From positions 8,479,842 to 8,543,841 of the forward strand of contig NC_087071.1 of NCBI RefSeq assembly GCF_963678635.1: a stretch of 64,000 bases of DNA. The letters are read 5' to 3'. The notes beneath the pieces were generated by a model that saw only the letters and a list, made by a program, of their open reading frames with translations, was not told the origin of the DNA and made no database searches. Both the position numbers and the translations under genes were made by a program. This DNA is from Symsagittifera roscoffensis (taxonomy: Eukaryota > Xenacoelomorpha > Acoela > Convolutidae). This document shows, one piece after another, positions 35,877-46,558 of the stretch. Every line of letters begins with the position of its first letter. The stretch's first letter is position 1.

Positions 35877-36781
35877 CGCTACGCAGTTTAGGAATATCAC
35901 AGGGACACACATTTAAGTCTTGGTTTTGTGGTATTTTTCATGACCAGCTGAATGTTTATTCACAGAATAATCTCAGATAGAGCTCTGCGGCTGTTTGTCA
36001 CGCCGGATAGGTTCCATCTATCTCTGGTCGGATATGTTCGGGCTTTTTTTGTGTTCGATAATGCTTTTCATCTGAATCTGATGTTCTATGTCTCTGTTAT
36101 ATACCGCCACAACTTCTGTGATTATTTAAACTTCGATCCAAACTATAAACATCTAAAGCTCATGCAAATAAGGCGTTTCCAATAGCAACTTAAATTCAGT
36201 CTCTGAATGTTAAGTATGGCTGACACTGACCTCGAATCAGTTTAGAGACTGTGCCTTATAAGAATTAGTACGTATGGCGTTACGTATGGATATGTACTCA
36301 TTTAATCATCAGACTTCTAAAAATTATTATAATTATACTGCATCAACACTGTATGATTTACCAACTGGTTGTTTTATTTAATTTCGCTGCTATTTATCTA
36401 CGCAGGCAGTGTCAAAAGATTCAAACCAAAATATTGAAAACATTTAGTGTTGGAGATCAATTTATTCTAGATATTAGTAAACCGATCTGATCATGAAATA
36501 GTTCTTCTTAAATTATATAATTTAAGTGCAAGATATGGAGTGTAATTGTTTACTATTCAAAATTTGCGATCATATTTTAAGATATACCGCAAAAAGCGAA
36601 AATATGAATGAAACTCCGAGCGGATCATATGAAAAAAAAAATTCTAAAAGTTTGATTGAATTTGGCGTTTTTTCATCATAGCCCACAGGCAAGAGTTTAA
36701 AAATGAAGCTACCAAAATGGGTTAATTTATTATGAGGGGAAAAAGGAGGGTTCTTTAATTCCGCTGCACTTTTTTTCACAG
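35877..36781. other. AT-rich DNA upstream of the exon-like blocks
   Basis: No supported gene is present. The stretch ends with a T-rich tract and cacag (36777-36781), a good 3' splice site for the following exon. Confidence 0.45.
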
Positions 36782-38245
36782 GTGTTCAATTTGGATAATC
36801 AGCCTCAGAGCACAGTTTCCCTCTACTACGACACTTTCTATTGGGTTGTTCAATTTTACGAGGCTCCGGGCAGACAGGGCCCTGATTACGAGACTAGTTT
36901 CCTGCTTTTAAACCCAGTTATCCTACCCAAAGTGTCTGACTCGGTCGATTATCCAGATAGTCTCATAGTTGGCGCTCCGGACGAAGTGGTTTGGTCATAC
37001 AAGTCTTCGCACTCCACAGACCCGGTTACACTATATTTTTTTTGTTTTTCTTATATTACACTAAATTTTCTCTTATATTTTCTATACTTTCTGCTTCTAG
37101 TATATGCGTGTTTTCAATTACGGCCACTCAAACACGAGTCGAGATTACGTTCAAAACTTTTCAAAACAAACGACTCAAAGTTTCAGAAAAACAAATCGCT
37201 CATTTTTCTGCAAGAAAGCATTCAAACTGTTCAAGCGGTTCTTTGAAAATCTCGACTAAGAACTAGATGACAAAATATCTTCCGATCATCAAATCCGAAC
37301 GAAGCTAGTTAAGCTACAACTGCTTATACTGATGTCTGAAATCAATCTCTCTTTCGATCCTTAAGTAAAAACCGTGTCAAAAAATCAGGTTTTCAGGTTC
37401 ATCTAAAACGCACCGTTTTTTTAATGAAAAAATGGTTAAAATCCCCAATATTGCGAACAACTTGTCATCATTTATGATTTAAGCCTGTTTTGTAAATACT
37501 ACTGTTTCAGCTGCCTTTCGCCAATTCGATTGATTTAGAATGGGTCCTTCCCTCTTTCGTCACAAAGTGCGACCTTACTTTTGTGAAATCCGAAACCAAC
37601 ACCATATTTGCGGGGGCTACTATAATCGCCGCTAATCGAAATATGAATGAAAGCAGCGACTACTGGGACCCTGGACACAAATACTTGCATGGCTTCCGCA
37701 TAGAAAATTTAACAAGAAATAATGTTTTTTTTTTACAAAATTGGAACCACACAAAATTTTTTATTTTCATACTTATTTTCCAGAGGTGATTGTGATAGGG
37801 AAAAATATGCTAAAACCTTGGGGGCGAAAGAATAGAAAACAGGGTGCGAATTTTTTGGTTTAATTAGAGTAGTTTTTTTGGGGGGTATGATTACAATTTT
37901 TTGGGGCTGTAGTGATTGGGGTATTGGGGGGTGGGGGGGGGGGGGATGTTGCAAATGTTAGTAGTTTAGGGGTGAGGTAATGGTAGATAACAATACCCCC
38001 TGAAATTGATTGCCACTTGAAAACTGAATATTATGCGGCACCCGCTAAATGCGACAGAGTTACATTCAACTGTGAGGATGATTATTATGTCCCCAGTGTA
38101 CCAATGAGTGCGTTCACTACTACAGTTCACACGTTTCCGTTGGCGCCTCAAATCCAAAGCGTGGCACAGAACTTTCAGGCGGTTAATGCTCAAGTCGTTT
38201 TGCTCTATCCCTACTCGCGTACTGGAACCACCGGAGGATTTTCAG
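36782..38245 (+). CDS. Internal exons of a putative extracellular FN3-like protein (partial)
   Basis: Four exon-like blocks fit GT-AG rules. Block 1 is 36782-37024 (after ttttttcacag, with YWVVQFYEAPGRQGPDYE). Block 2 starts at 37101 after a 76-nt T-rich intron ending cttctag; its end is uncertain, possibly near 37149. Block 3 is about 37511-37723 (after actgtttcag; IDLEWVLPSF, HGFRIENLTRN). Block 4 is 37987-38245, ending at a strong CAG|GTATTG donor. All join in phase 0 up to the last donor, which is phase 1. Cys, Tyr, Asn-x-Ser/Thr sites and the beta-strand pattern suggest a secreted or membrane protein, and block 3 resembles half of a fibronectin type III domain. No start exon, signal peptide or stop was found. 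It could be a pseudogene. Confidence 0.45.
37846..37950 (+). other. G-run cluster with quadruplex potential in the putative intron
   Basis: Four or more G-runs occur in about 70 bp (ttttggggggta, ttggggct, ttggggtatt, and a G6-T-G13 run at about 37926-37945). They lie between blocks 3 and 4 of the exon-like series on the coding strand. The runs satisfy the loose G3+ four-run pattern. Long G homopolymers are also error-prone in assemblies. Confidence 0.55.
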
Positions 38246-39059
38246 GTATTGTTTCTACTGCTCCCCAATTATCAAATCTCGGATTAACGAGATCAGACAA
38301 AAATGATCGATTCTGATTGGTTGACAATAAAAGTATTGCAAAGTTTTCCCAGAAGGGTTCTTCAGATATAACCATTGCTGATTCAGAAAAAACTCAATCT
38401 TTACAAATTAGGTTTTAGTCTTTGACCAACGTCTATTTAGTCGAGAATTTGACAGACTTTTCTGTGATTTTGCGCTGATTCCTGCATTCATGAAGCATGG
38501 CTCAATCATCCGTGAAACAATATTTATTATCTACTGCTCCGGTCTAAGGGTAGATCGGGTTGTTGATAGACAAAAAAACTGGTTCTGACATTTATTGATA
38601 TAACTGCACATAATTGGATAAAGGAACAAAAAATTTTGTCATAAATTTCGGTATTTTTAAGTACATATTTCGACGTTTAAAATTGCAAACGTAAACGTTG
38701 GTCTCTATCAATTTCAGCAGCATTTTTTGACAAACACGAAAGTTATCGGCCAAAAACCTGTCTTTTTCAGGTCAGATATAGTCGACATCAAATGGTCTCG
38801 CGTTTTTTGTACGAATGCAAACATAACTACTGAATAGAAATAGACAAATAAGTTGGGCCGAGACGGTCTCGAACCCGCGCCGACGGATAATTTATATTGT
38901 ATTTGGCACCTATGAACAGTTGTGTTAGCCTCCCGACCAATGCGGTTTGTCGCTTTACCCTCTCTCTCTCTCTACTTTACTAGTACAAGCTTTAGATACT
39001 TTCACGCAAGTATTTCATAAAGAAACATCTTGGGACCCCTAAGAAGCGAGGACCTCACT
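38246..39059. other. Non-coding interval with tRNA-like remnant and short (TC)n
   Basis: It holds the tRNA-like segment described separately and a short ctctctctctct run near 38959. Nothing else is supported. A downstream exon of the putative FN3-like gene was not found. Confidence 0.45.
38855..38950 (-). pseudogene. tRNA-like remnant (internal promoter B box)
   Basis: On the - strand GGTTCGAGACC (38865-38875) matches the RNA polymerase III B box. About 55 nt upstream ATTGGTCGGGAGGCTAACAC resembles an A box / D arm. The A-to-B distance is longer than in a standard tRNA, fitting an intron, a long variable arm or a tRNA-derived SINE head. The T stem pairs only partly, so it is probably not a working tRNA. 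The same 11-base B box recurs at 58292-58302. Confidence 0.4.
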
Positions 39060-41760
39060 CTCTGGTAGCGGTTTTTGTGGAGGAGGCAATTGCGTCTTTG
39101 TCGTAGTTAAAGCTTATGACACGTGCTAGTTGATAATACCCACAAGAGCTTCTTTCCTCGACAATACAAACAAGATCTCTGGACCTGAGGTCAGCATGCT
39201 GGGCAATTCTGCGCCGAATTTAATGAGAGAAGCCACATTTTCTCGTAGCTAATGAATCCAGATCCGCAACGAAGTAGCGCTTGCATCGGGCGAAGTGGTC
39301 GTCTGTTTTGACTGAAGGAAAACTGACAAAGAGTTGTCCCAGTAGTAGTTCAATAGTCGTACTGCTCAAATTTATTGTACACGAGTGTAAGAGGACGCAT
39401 ATTTATAGAAAGTCGTCTGAGGAACTTTTTCAGTAAATTAATGAGGTGCGCGGATCAAACAGAACACTCCTTTAGATTATGAACAAGCCTTTCTCACGAT
39501 TCATTGCGGTGAGGCAAAGATGGAAGTTTGTTTTAATTCTAACATTTATGTGCAAAAAGAGAGGGTTCGAGATCGCTCAACGCTAACAGCAAACAAAAGA
39601 AATTCTTTTTTCTTCCGCCGAAAAAAATCTTTCCATTGTTGGACTAGATTGTTGACGCAGTTCTATGCAGAGCGATAAACCTTTCCTATCTGCCTACGTA
39701 TCTTCCATATAGGGAAATACTTCTATTTGGATGACTCTTGTGGTAAAAAAAAATGAAACAAAATGCAGGAAATTTTTCCGGAAAAACTGCAGTTATTGAA
39801 CGGTGTTTGGCGGGATCCCAGGTGCTCGACTGGCACCTCAGACATTAACGTGTGACTGTTTCCATCTACCGTTCAGGGCCCAACTCGCAGATATGTTCAA
39901 TGTTGCTAAAAGGAATTGAATTTCAAGCGGATGACTGAAGGTGGTGTATCTAAACAGTTGGTACATTCCAAATGGGCGATAGCATGAAGGTAGTTCATAA
40001 AATAATGATCATGATTTTAGTGCAGATAAACCAAAAAGATGGCTTATGCGACCTGACAGACAAAGTGGGATAAAGTTGCAACGACATTCAAATTTCTTAC
40101 ATGCTTCTCAGAGTGAAACAATTTAGGCTTTGGCGTTAGTGTCTCGTTATGATGTAGGCATTGTTTCATTTTTTTGAGTGTTCAAGCTCAAAGGGATTGA
40201 TTATTGTAAGTACTTCTCCACGACAATGACGGAATTTAGGACCTAGTGTGAGAATAAATGCTACGGTGGGTAACAGCTTAACAAAAGATTCTTAGTGAGA
40301 CCAATTGATGCCTGTGTGGTTGATACCGACTCTGCGATATTATTTGATGCGGTAACGAAAAAAAGATCAAGGGTATCTTTGAATCATGTTTTCGCAACTA
40401 CCTCAACAATTGGATGGAAGGGCCAGTCACAGGTTCTGAGGAACGTTCAACATTTTGTCCTGTTGTTGACTGTCAGAGCTTCAACGGCAATGTCTCGGGG
40501 GCCCCTATCTGCAGGATTTTTTTCGGTGTCGATCTAAACTCACTCGTCAACTCTGATAATGACAAAAGCAGGTTGCTAACTGACGTTGATTAGATCAAAA
40601 GGAGCATCGCTCATCGGGTTGATAAGGACTTTAATTATATCTTCTTTTGAAATGTTTCGCCATTAACGCAGCTTGCAATTCTAAATTAGGTATGGAATAG
40701 CCTTCATTGACGCTGATTGCGTTTTATAAAGAATGAAGAAGAGTTTATTATCTTGATTATATAAACTGCGCGAACGAAGAAAACCAACTGAACCAATAAT
40801 GTCTTGCTAACAATCTCCAAACAAAGCAACTCATTTTTGTTAACTGCAAACGGAGAATAGCAAGGCTCAATTGCAAGCTGACCAAAGATGAATAGGCTGG
40901 AAAGCCAATGGAAAAAGTCTTCAGTCAGTTTTTCTGGAAGGAGAACATCCCACCGTTGACAGTGGATTCTTCCTAATTCTTTAAGTGGAGCCGCGCAATC
41001 ACAAGTTATTAGCAGCCGAAAGATTTCAAAAACTGTACAGATGAAGCCTAGACCAGTGCGCTGTATATCATTTTTGTTCAATTCTCTATTTATACTTCAG
41101 CTGTCTACCAAAGTGTCTTCAAAGTGGTTCTTCTTCAAACTGAGTTCATGTAATTTTCGCTCATTTGTAAATCTTCTTCAGGGTGTTTCAATGAGTCAAG
41201 TTAATTGTTCAGAAAAAACTTTGCATCACTGCAGATTGTGCGTCTGAAAAAAGGCTTGATTGTAAAGAGTATTTCATTGAAGTGCGGAAACATTAGATGT
41301 GGAGGCCCGAGCGCGCTCCAAATAAATGTCGAGTGCTTTGATACATTATGATATCGGCTGTGGATTCCTCCCGCTACAACAGTTGCCGAGATTGTTTATC
41401 TTTCCTTCATATCAGCAGATACTTCATATTGAACTAACGGAACCTCATTTTTACGGCTTGAACCAGAACGATCCAGGATTTTTGGATGCTCCATCGAAGA
41501 AGCGCCAAACTTTTCCCGGCTTGTTTGGGTCAATCATCGGGTCGTAAGCAGGACCCTATTTTCTCGCGGAACGACTTTTCAGTCGTGGGCATGAACCGTG
41601 ATTACATATCTTTGCCTTATGAAAGAAAAGCGTTTTTTATCGATGCGCTTTTCCAAAGATTTTAACTTGGCGTGCGCGGAGAAAATTTGTTGGTATTCCT
41701 GACTTCTCTTCAGCACAGATGAGCTCTTCCTGAAAACCGGAAATAAAGGGTATATGGTGT
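39060..41760 (-). mobile_element. Decayed BEL/Pao retrotransposon pol
   Basis: Reading the - strand from high to low coordinates gives BEL/Pao landmarks in order. These are SLEKRIDKKR (about 41650); DPNKPGKVWRFFDGASKNPG, the RT start (about 41535-41476); LDSLKHPEEDLQM after an eroded catalytic DD box (about 41180); RWDVLLPEKLTEDFFHWL, the connection (about 40950); YSIPNLELQAALMAKH (about 40700-40650); NPADRGPRDIAVEAL (about 40510); and DLVCIVEERSSCGYYQLARV near the integrase end (39180-39120). Many stops and frameshifts separate them. BEL/Pao is a metazoan superfamily, so this supports an animal host. No LTRs were found. The 125-codon frame at 40704-41081 is its longest surviving piece. Confidence 0.8.
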
Positions 41761-42149
41761 TTTTCCCTTGTAGTATCTCGCCGGGAGGATAAATTGAAAG
41801 GAAACAAAACTAGTAATCGAATTTTAATTCAAGATAACATTTTCGTTTTAGGATTATTTGAAGTCTAACCGTAATCACAATCAAGGTCAAATTACAAAAA
41901 AGCAAATCAAATTTTGAAAGCATTTCAATCATTACCAGCTGATTTGGCCTGACAATTTTAACTGTAATGCACCCTTGAATGAATTTAGATTACTGCACAC
42001 AAGGGTAAGTCATGCACACAAGGGTAACCATCCAGATTACTGACTACCAAAAAAAACCAGTTGCCTTATCCGAGGAGTGAGATGATCCAGTCCCCTTGAT
42101 ATCGAAAAAAATTTAAAAATTAGGTTTTATAGTTTTTTGGATCCCCTTA
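41761..42149. other. Short unannotated interval
   Basis: AT-rich sequence lies between the BEL/Pao remnant and the tail of the next element. It contains a local tandem repeat (cacacaagggtaa near 41997 and 42015). No gene is supported. Confidence 0.4.
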
Positions 42150-42334
42150 GGCTTTTTGTACAGTTGGGCGTTTAGGCTGCTTGCCCTCGGTTTTTTTTTC
42201 TTTTTGGGTTTTAGCGCTCCTTTTTCTTCGCTTCAATAATCGGTTTGGACTTAGTTGATTGTCGCTTGGCTTTCGCGATTTAACCAGCCGGCGTTTTCTC
42301 TCCTAGTTTCAGCGGCTCTTCTTAATTGTTTCAT

Positions 42335-42401
42335 CTTCTTAATTGAAAGTAAATTGTTTCAAAGTAAAGCCGCTCTTCTTAATTGAAAGTAAATTGTTTC
42401 A
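42335..42401. repeat. 40-bp-period tandem repeat
   Basis: cttcttaattgaaagtaaa and the following ttgtttca occur at 42335-42361 and again at 42375-42401, with a partial third match just upstream (cttcttaattgtttcat, 42327-42343). It lies within the low-complexity Lys-rich tail of the - strand retroelement. Confidence 0.85.
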
Positions 42402-42479
42402 TCTAAACACCCCGCAATAAATCTGTCTGGAACTTTTGTTGTCCTGCCTGAAGGAAGAGTCGTCTGTGCCTTTGTTTTT

Positions 42480-43400
42480 CTTCTCTGATTTGCATTTTTC
42501 GTGTCTTAAGTCGTGAATTTTTGTTAAGGTTACCTCCGTTACCCCTGTCGATAGAGACGTCACTCAATTTTGCAAAGCTGGAATCTACTTGTAGTGTAGT
42601 TGAGGAAATTGTTTCGGGTGTTTTATCCCCTGTGTTCGGTTGGCTCAGCGTCTGTGATATCGAAAACTTCTGATCCTGAACTGGACCTCTGATCCTGGTT
42701 ACTGTAGGTTCGCTTTCTTTCCAAACCTGTTAAAGCCTTGGTTGCTGCCGATTGCCTACGTAATGCGTCTTCTTGCTTTCTATGACGTAATTTCGTAGTC
42801 CCTGATTTTTCCCTCAAAATAGATTTCTGGTACCGATTTCCTGAAGATTTCTTCAAGATCGACTGTGTTTTGTTGCGATTCACCGGACTGACTCGTAAGA
42901 TCGGCTGTGCCTTACAGATTGATGGTGCTCCTTTTCGGGTCGCAATTTTCCACGATGGAATGCGTTCTATAGTCAGGCCCAAGTTCGAATTGCGAACCAC
43001 TATTTTTTCCACCTGACTTTTCAACGTCGTTTGTTGAGCTCGTTGCTTAAAGAATTGCTCTGCCCGTTGGCACCTCTGTCCAGTCCCCATCTAGAGCCCT
43101 ATTTTTCCTGCCCCGAATTGTCGTGGGGTCCAGGTTCAGATTGAATGCTCGGATTTTGTCCTTTGGTGTGTCTGATGGTTCATCTATGTCCTTCATTAAT
43201 ACTACGAAAGGCAGTTGGTTCATTCGTTTTCTTGTTTCGTCATTGCGCACTTTTCTTTCATTTTCAATTCTGATGCCACTGCTTGAATCTATATCCCGGC
43301 GTTGCTCCTCTGACATCAATGGTGTTCCCAAAGTTTCCCTGTCTGAACAGGGTTTAACTGCTTTACCCAATTTGAGTCGAACTAATTACGCTAGGTACTG
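42480..43400 (-). pseudogene. Basic C-terminal tail of the element, copy 1
   Basis: Two - strand frames (43370-43047 and 43090-42623) are rich in Arg, Lys, Ser and Glu (for example RKMNQLPFVV-like and LRHRKQEDALRRQSAATK). They continue in frame to about 42480. They take the position and composition of the long integrase tail at 34.2-35.4 kb, though sequence identity is low. No enzymatic motif is visible. Confidence 0.5.
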
Positions 43401-43760
43401 ATGGTTGACAGTGACCAAATCGGTTTTGTCCTAAGTTTGGCTAGAATGGCGACAACCCATACATCTTTTGGGCCGTAGTTCTAATAGTGGATAGTAATTT
43501 GTTATATGCGTGATCTAATCTTAAAGATTCGTTTCTCTCTTCCTTCATTCATCGCATTCGACTGTCATCCTTTTTATAAATCTCTCTGCCAATTGCATAC
43601 TACGGTGAGTGCGTGTCAAAGCCACAATTATGTCGATGTTATTTTTTTCGCTATTTCCGGTGATTGCAGTCCACGTTGGACACGGCGCTAAGTCTACTCG
43701 GATAGCGCGTTCCTCTTGATATCGACCTTTACGTAATTTTTGATTTTGTCGTTAAAAACT

Positions 43761-44446
43761 TTACGCATTTCTGGCATTAGCATGGTTAAAAAACCTATCT
43801 ATGGCTAGCAGAATGAGTACTTTTGTAATTTTCATTGGATGCAGGGCTGGCGAATTCTCTTTGAGTTTTCTCCATAGGTATAATTGAGTTTTTAAGTGGC
43901 TTCCATGGTAACCTTGGGTGTTCAAGGGTATGAGAGTCCTGCCTTGCTCACCCTGGTTAAAGATGCAACGTTGTTTCAGCGGCAACCATGTCGTCTCAGA
44001 TGCCGAAAGATTAGCCAGGGATATGGTTAGTGTGGAAAAGGGGGAGGGTAGTGTGGGGTAGTTGAAAGATGCACGTGTAGTGTTTACACATGCATCTCTC
44101 AAAACTGACGGTATGTCCACATTCTTGGCCACCCACACGGTTCCTGCTTCCATCTGATATTCTCTCCAGTGATGATAAGAGTAATTGCCCTGATACATCA
44201 ACCCTCATGTTTGGCTAGTATGTAGTCCCTCAATTCCTTCAAAATTCATTCTTTTTTGTTAGTCAGCGCTTCAATCAGTTTTTGGTTGGAACTCCGCAAC
44301 AGTCTTATTGCCATTTTGTCGTTTATCGTGACTTTGGCCGTTTCATCCCAATTGTGGATTGATGATAACAACAGAACGTCCCAGTCCTTGTTGTTACTCT
44401 CATCCGTTTCTATCGGTTTTTCACTGTCGCTTTCGGCGATGAACAT
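43761..44446 (-). pseudogene. Linker and gypsy-type integrase, copy 1
   Basis: The linker frame (44446-44246) is acidic (AESDSEKPIETDESNNKDW). The integrase begins MEAGTVWVAKNVDIPSVLRD (about 44165), followed by a damaged zinc module. RCIFNQGEQGRTLIPL (about 43960) lies at the C-x-x-C position. The core start KVLILLAIDRFFNHANA (43820-43770) carries the first catalytic Asp. The second Asp and Glu are not recognisable. Overlapping frames split the domain. Confidence 0.7.
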
Positions 44447-44695
44447 GTTCGTTGTTTGTATGAGTCTTTAAAGGCAAGGATTTACCTCCTTCGTACGGAT
44501 ACAGCTACAGCCGACCTATAACTAATTTGGATATAACATCGACATTACTTTTCATTGGTTTCGAACCCTCGCTATGATTTGAAATCCGAACCAATCAATA
44601 TTCTCTTTAAGGAACTACTTTTTTCTGATAATCACGTAGAAGTTTTCCGAATCCAAACGTTCGAGACAGTTTTCAACTGATGTAAAATCTTCCAT

Positions 44696-45312
44696 TCAGC
44701 CACCTTTGGTGACAAGAAGGATTCCATCTAAGAAGCAGGACGTTTTTGTAGTCCTGATAGTGTTTTGTCTAACGCTTGCTGGAATATGGCTGGCATGTCG
44801 GTCAACCCATAACCCTTTTGGAACTGGTAGATTCCCAATGCTTTCCCCTCTATAATTCTCAGGTCGTACCACTAGGTTCAACGGTAGTTGAGAGTAGGCA
44901 TGTTTCAGGTCCAGATTCGAGAACCAGATCGGATCCCTTTCCGAGCGAGTGATCTCTTTTGCGATGCAGTCTTGCAAATTCTTTGACATCTATCGTTTTT
45001 TCTTGTAAGTATACTTGCTGAGGACTGTCAAATCTAATGCCGCTAATTTAATAGATAGATGCAGCTTAATGCTGACCATATTTGGTAACACTAACTTGTT
45101 GTCTGAGGTTTTTTCAATTTTTTAGTATGTTTGATATCTTGAAAACCATAAAAAACTTCTTCTACTTTCTCTTTTAAAACAATGGGAAAATTGCTACCTT
45201 TCTGATGTATCACCCTAAAGATCTGACAAAGTTTTGAGCGAACCGATAAATTAGTGGCGAGTCCAATTTGTGTGAGCAGTCCATTAAACTTAGAAGGGAG
45301 CCTATTTTTCAT
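44696..45312 (-). pseudogene. gypsy-type reverse transcriptase, copy 1
   Basis: The RT N-terminal part, QKGSNFPIVLKEKVEE (45208-45155), corresponds to the finger segment G-R-R-I-P-I-H-V-x-x-x-V-E-K-E of the 30.7-kb element. A frame change and gap in similarity follow. The palm then reads FSNLDLKHAYSQLPL (catalytic Asp, about 44925) and CFLDGILLVTKGG (44738-44700), where Gly replaces the second Asp of the DD box. The intervening block is shortened. This part is absent from copy 2 because of a deletion of about 415 bp. Confidence 0.85.
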
Positions 45313-45373
45313 TGCGCGTCTGTCTAGAACTTTTCCGTAACCTTACCCTTCGATGCTCCGTCGTTGTCCGTTA

Positions 45374-45800
45374 TCACCGCCGGCACTTTTGATTTGCATC
45401 CCAAAAGGATTTGTTACATGTTTCCACGTTCTTCTCGGGCATCCAATTTGGGACAATAGTGGCTACACTGCCGTTGTCCGCGATGAACATGAGTTCCACT
45501 TCTTTCTTAACCCACTTGTCTAGGGTTCTGAATTCGTTCATTTCTAAAAACGAGGTTTCCCAGCCTTTGGCTAACGATAGTCCCAAAAAATTTTTCTTTC
45601 TTCAAAAGTCTGCTGACAGTTCAACTTCCATTTCTCCAGATGGGATGAACGCCAGTTCAAAACAGGTTGTAATGCAAAACTTATCCAGATATGCACGGCC
45701 GACGAGTTCTGGTCGACCAAATTTTCGCTCAAGTTTCACGAGAGCATCCTTGTACATTGCACCGCTATTATTGATTTGCGCTATAACTGGTGATTTCCGG
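45374..45800 (-). pseudogene. gag: BEL/Pao-type (DUF1759-like) gag fragment, copy 1
   Basis: The - strand sequence NNSGAMYKDALVKLERKFG, then RPELVGRAYLDKF (about 45765-45675), matches the N-Y-x-x-A-L-x-x-L-x-x-R-F-G pattern of DUF1759. After a stop at about 45600, LEMNEFRTLDKWVKKEVELM (about 45545-45486) matches the later 'L-x-x-F-x-x-W-(V/L)-x-x-E' segment of the same gag type. The spacing is right for one domain. This domain is characteristic of BEL/Pao, yet what follows 60-200 bp downstream is gypsy-type RT. In copy 2 the same region is at about 48730-49050. Confidence 0.65.
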
Positions 45801-46558
45801 TGATTAATGTGTCGAGGTATAAAAACGGAGCATCATAAGACAGTTTAGCGAGCCGACAGAGTTTTGAACTGCTCAATAATTTGTATCACTGCAACGGATC
45901 GCCGTTGTTATGATCAAATTTCCATTGCAGCAATGAATCATTTCGACTAACAGTGGTGATTTATCACAAATCCTGTACGGTTATCAGATCAGACGTTGAT
46001 ATTTGGCACGAGCAGGAAGAAAAATTATGTGGCCTAGGTATTCTCAATGGTGCAAAATACGATTGCTCTATGATTATGGAATTGCTAGTGGCAAAGCTAC
46101 GGTTGTAGTATACGGTTCCACCAGCTATTATTGAACTATTTGAAGCCGATAGTTGCCTTGTGGGTGTGAGGGTTGCAAACAGAACAATTTTGATGTAAAA
46201 GTATTGGTAACCTTACCAAGTTAAGATGTTAAGGGATCAAGCCTCCCATTTCTCATGTTCGCTATGTAATGGCCCAAAAACCGATGCAATCATAGCTGAG
46301 ATAGCCTGAGAGAATTTTGTCCATGCTTACATTTGATCATTTTATCCCCATTCAACTACCGTTGTTTGTCATCGACAAACTTCTGATTTTGGAACTCGTT
46401 TTTTTCCACTTAAGGCGAATATCAGTTTCGGTATGGCTTTCAGTTCCCTCGCAGTGCTATTCTTGTATCAACTTGATCAAGTTTCCGTTTGTTTGAGGTC
46501 ACTGAGGTATCCCGAAGGTGAGCTGAGCTAAAACAGTCGGTGAGCTGAGCTACAACAG

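Larger units (their letters stand above)
42150..46540 (-). mobile_element. Gypsy-like element with BEL-type gag, copy 1 (pol includes RT)
   Basis: On the - strand, from about 46500 downward, come a gag-like region, an RT, a short linker, an integrase and a long basic tail ending in Lys-rich sequence near 42150. RT and integrase are gypsy-type, but the gag fragment is of the DUF1759 kind known from BEL/Pao. All frames are broken. No LTR, primer site or polypurine tract was found. The part above 42859 is tandemly duplicated in the same orientation at 46559-49801. Confidence 0.8.

Noticed and set aside
40295-40537. + strand frame starting MRPIDACVVDTDSAIL
   Set aside because: It lies antisense to the BEL/Pao remnant, which explains the sequence better.
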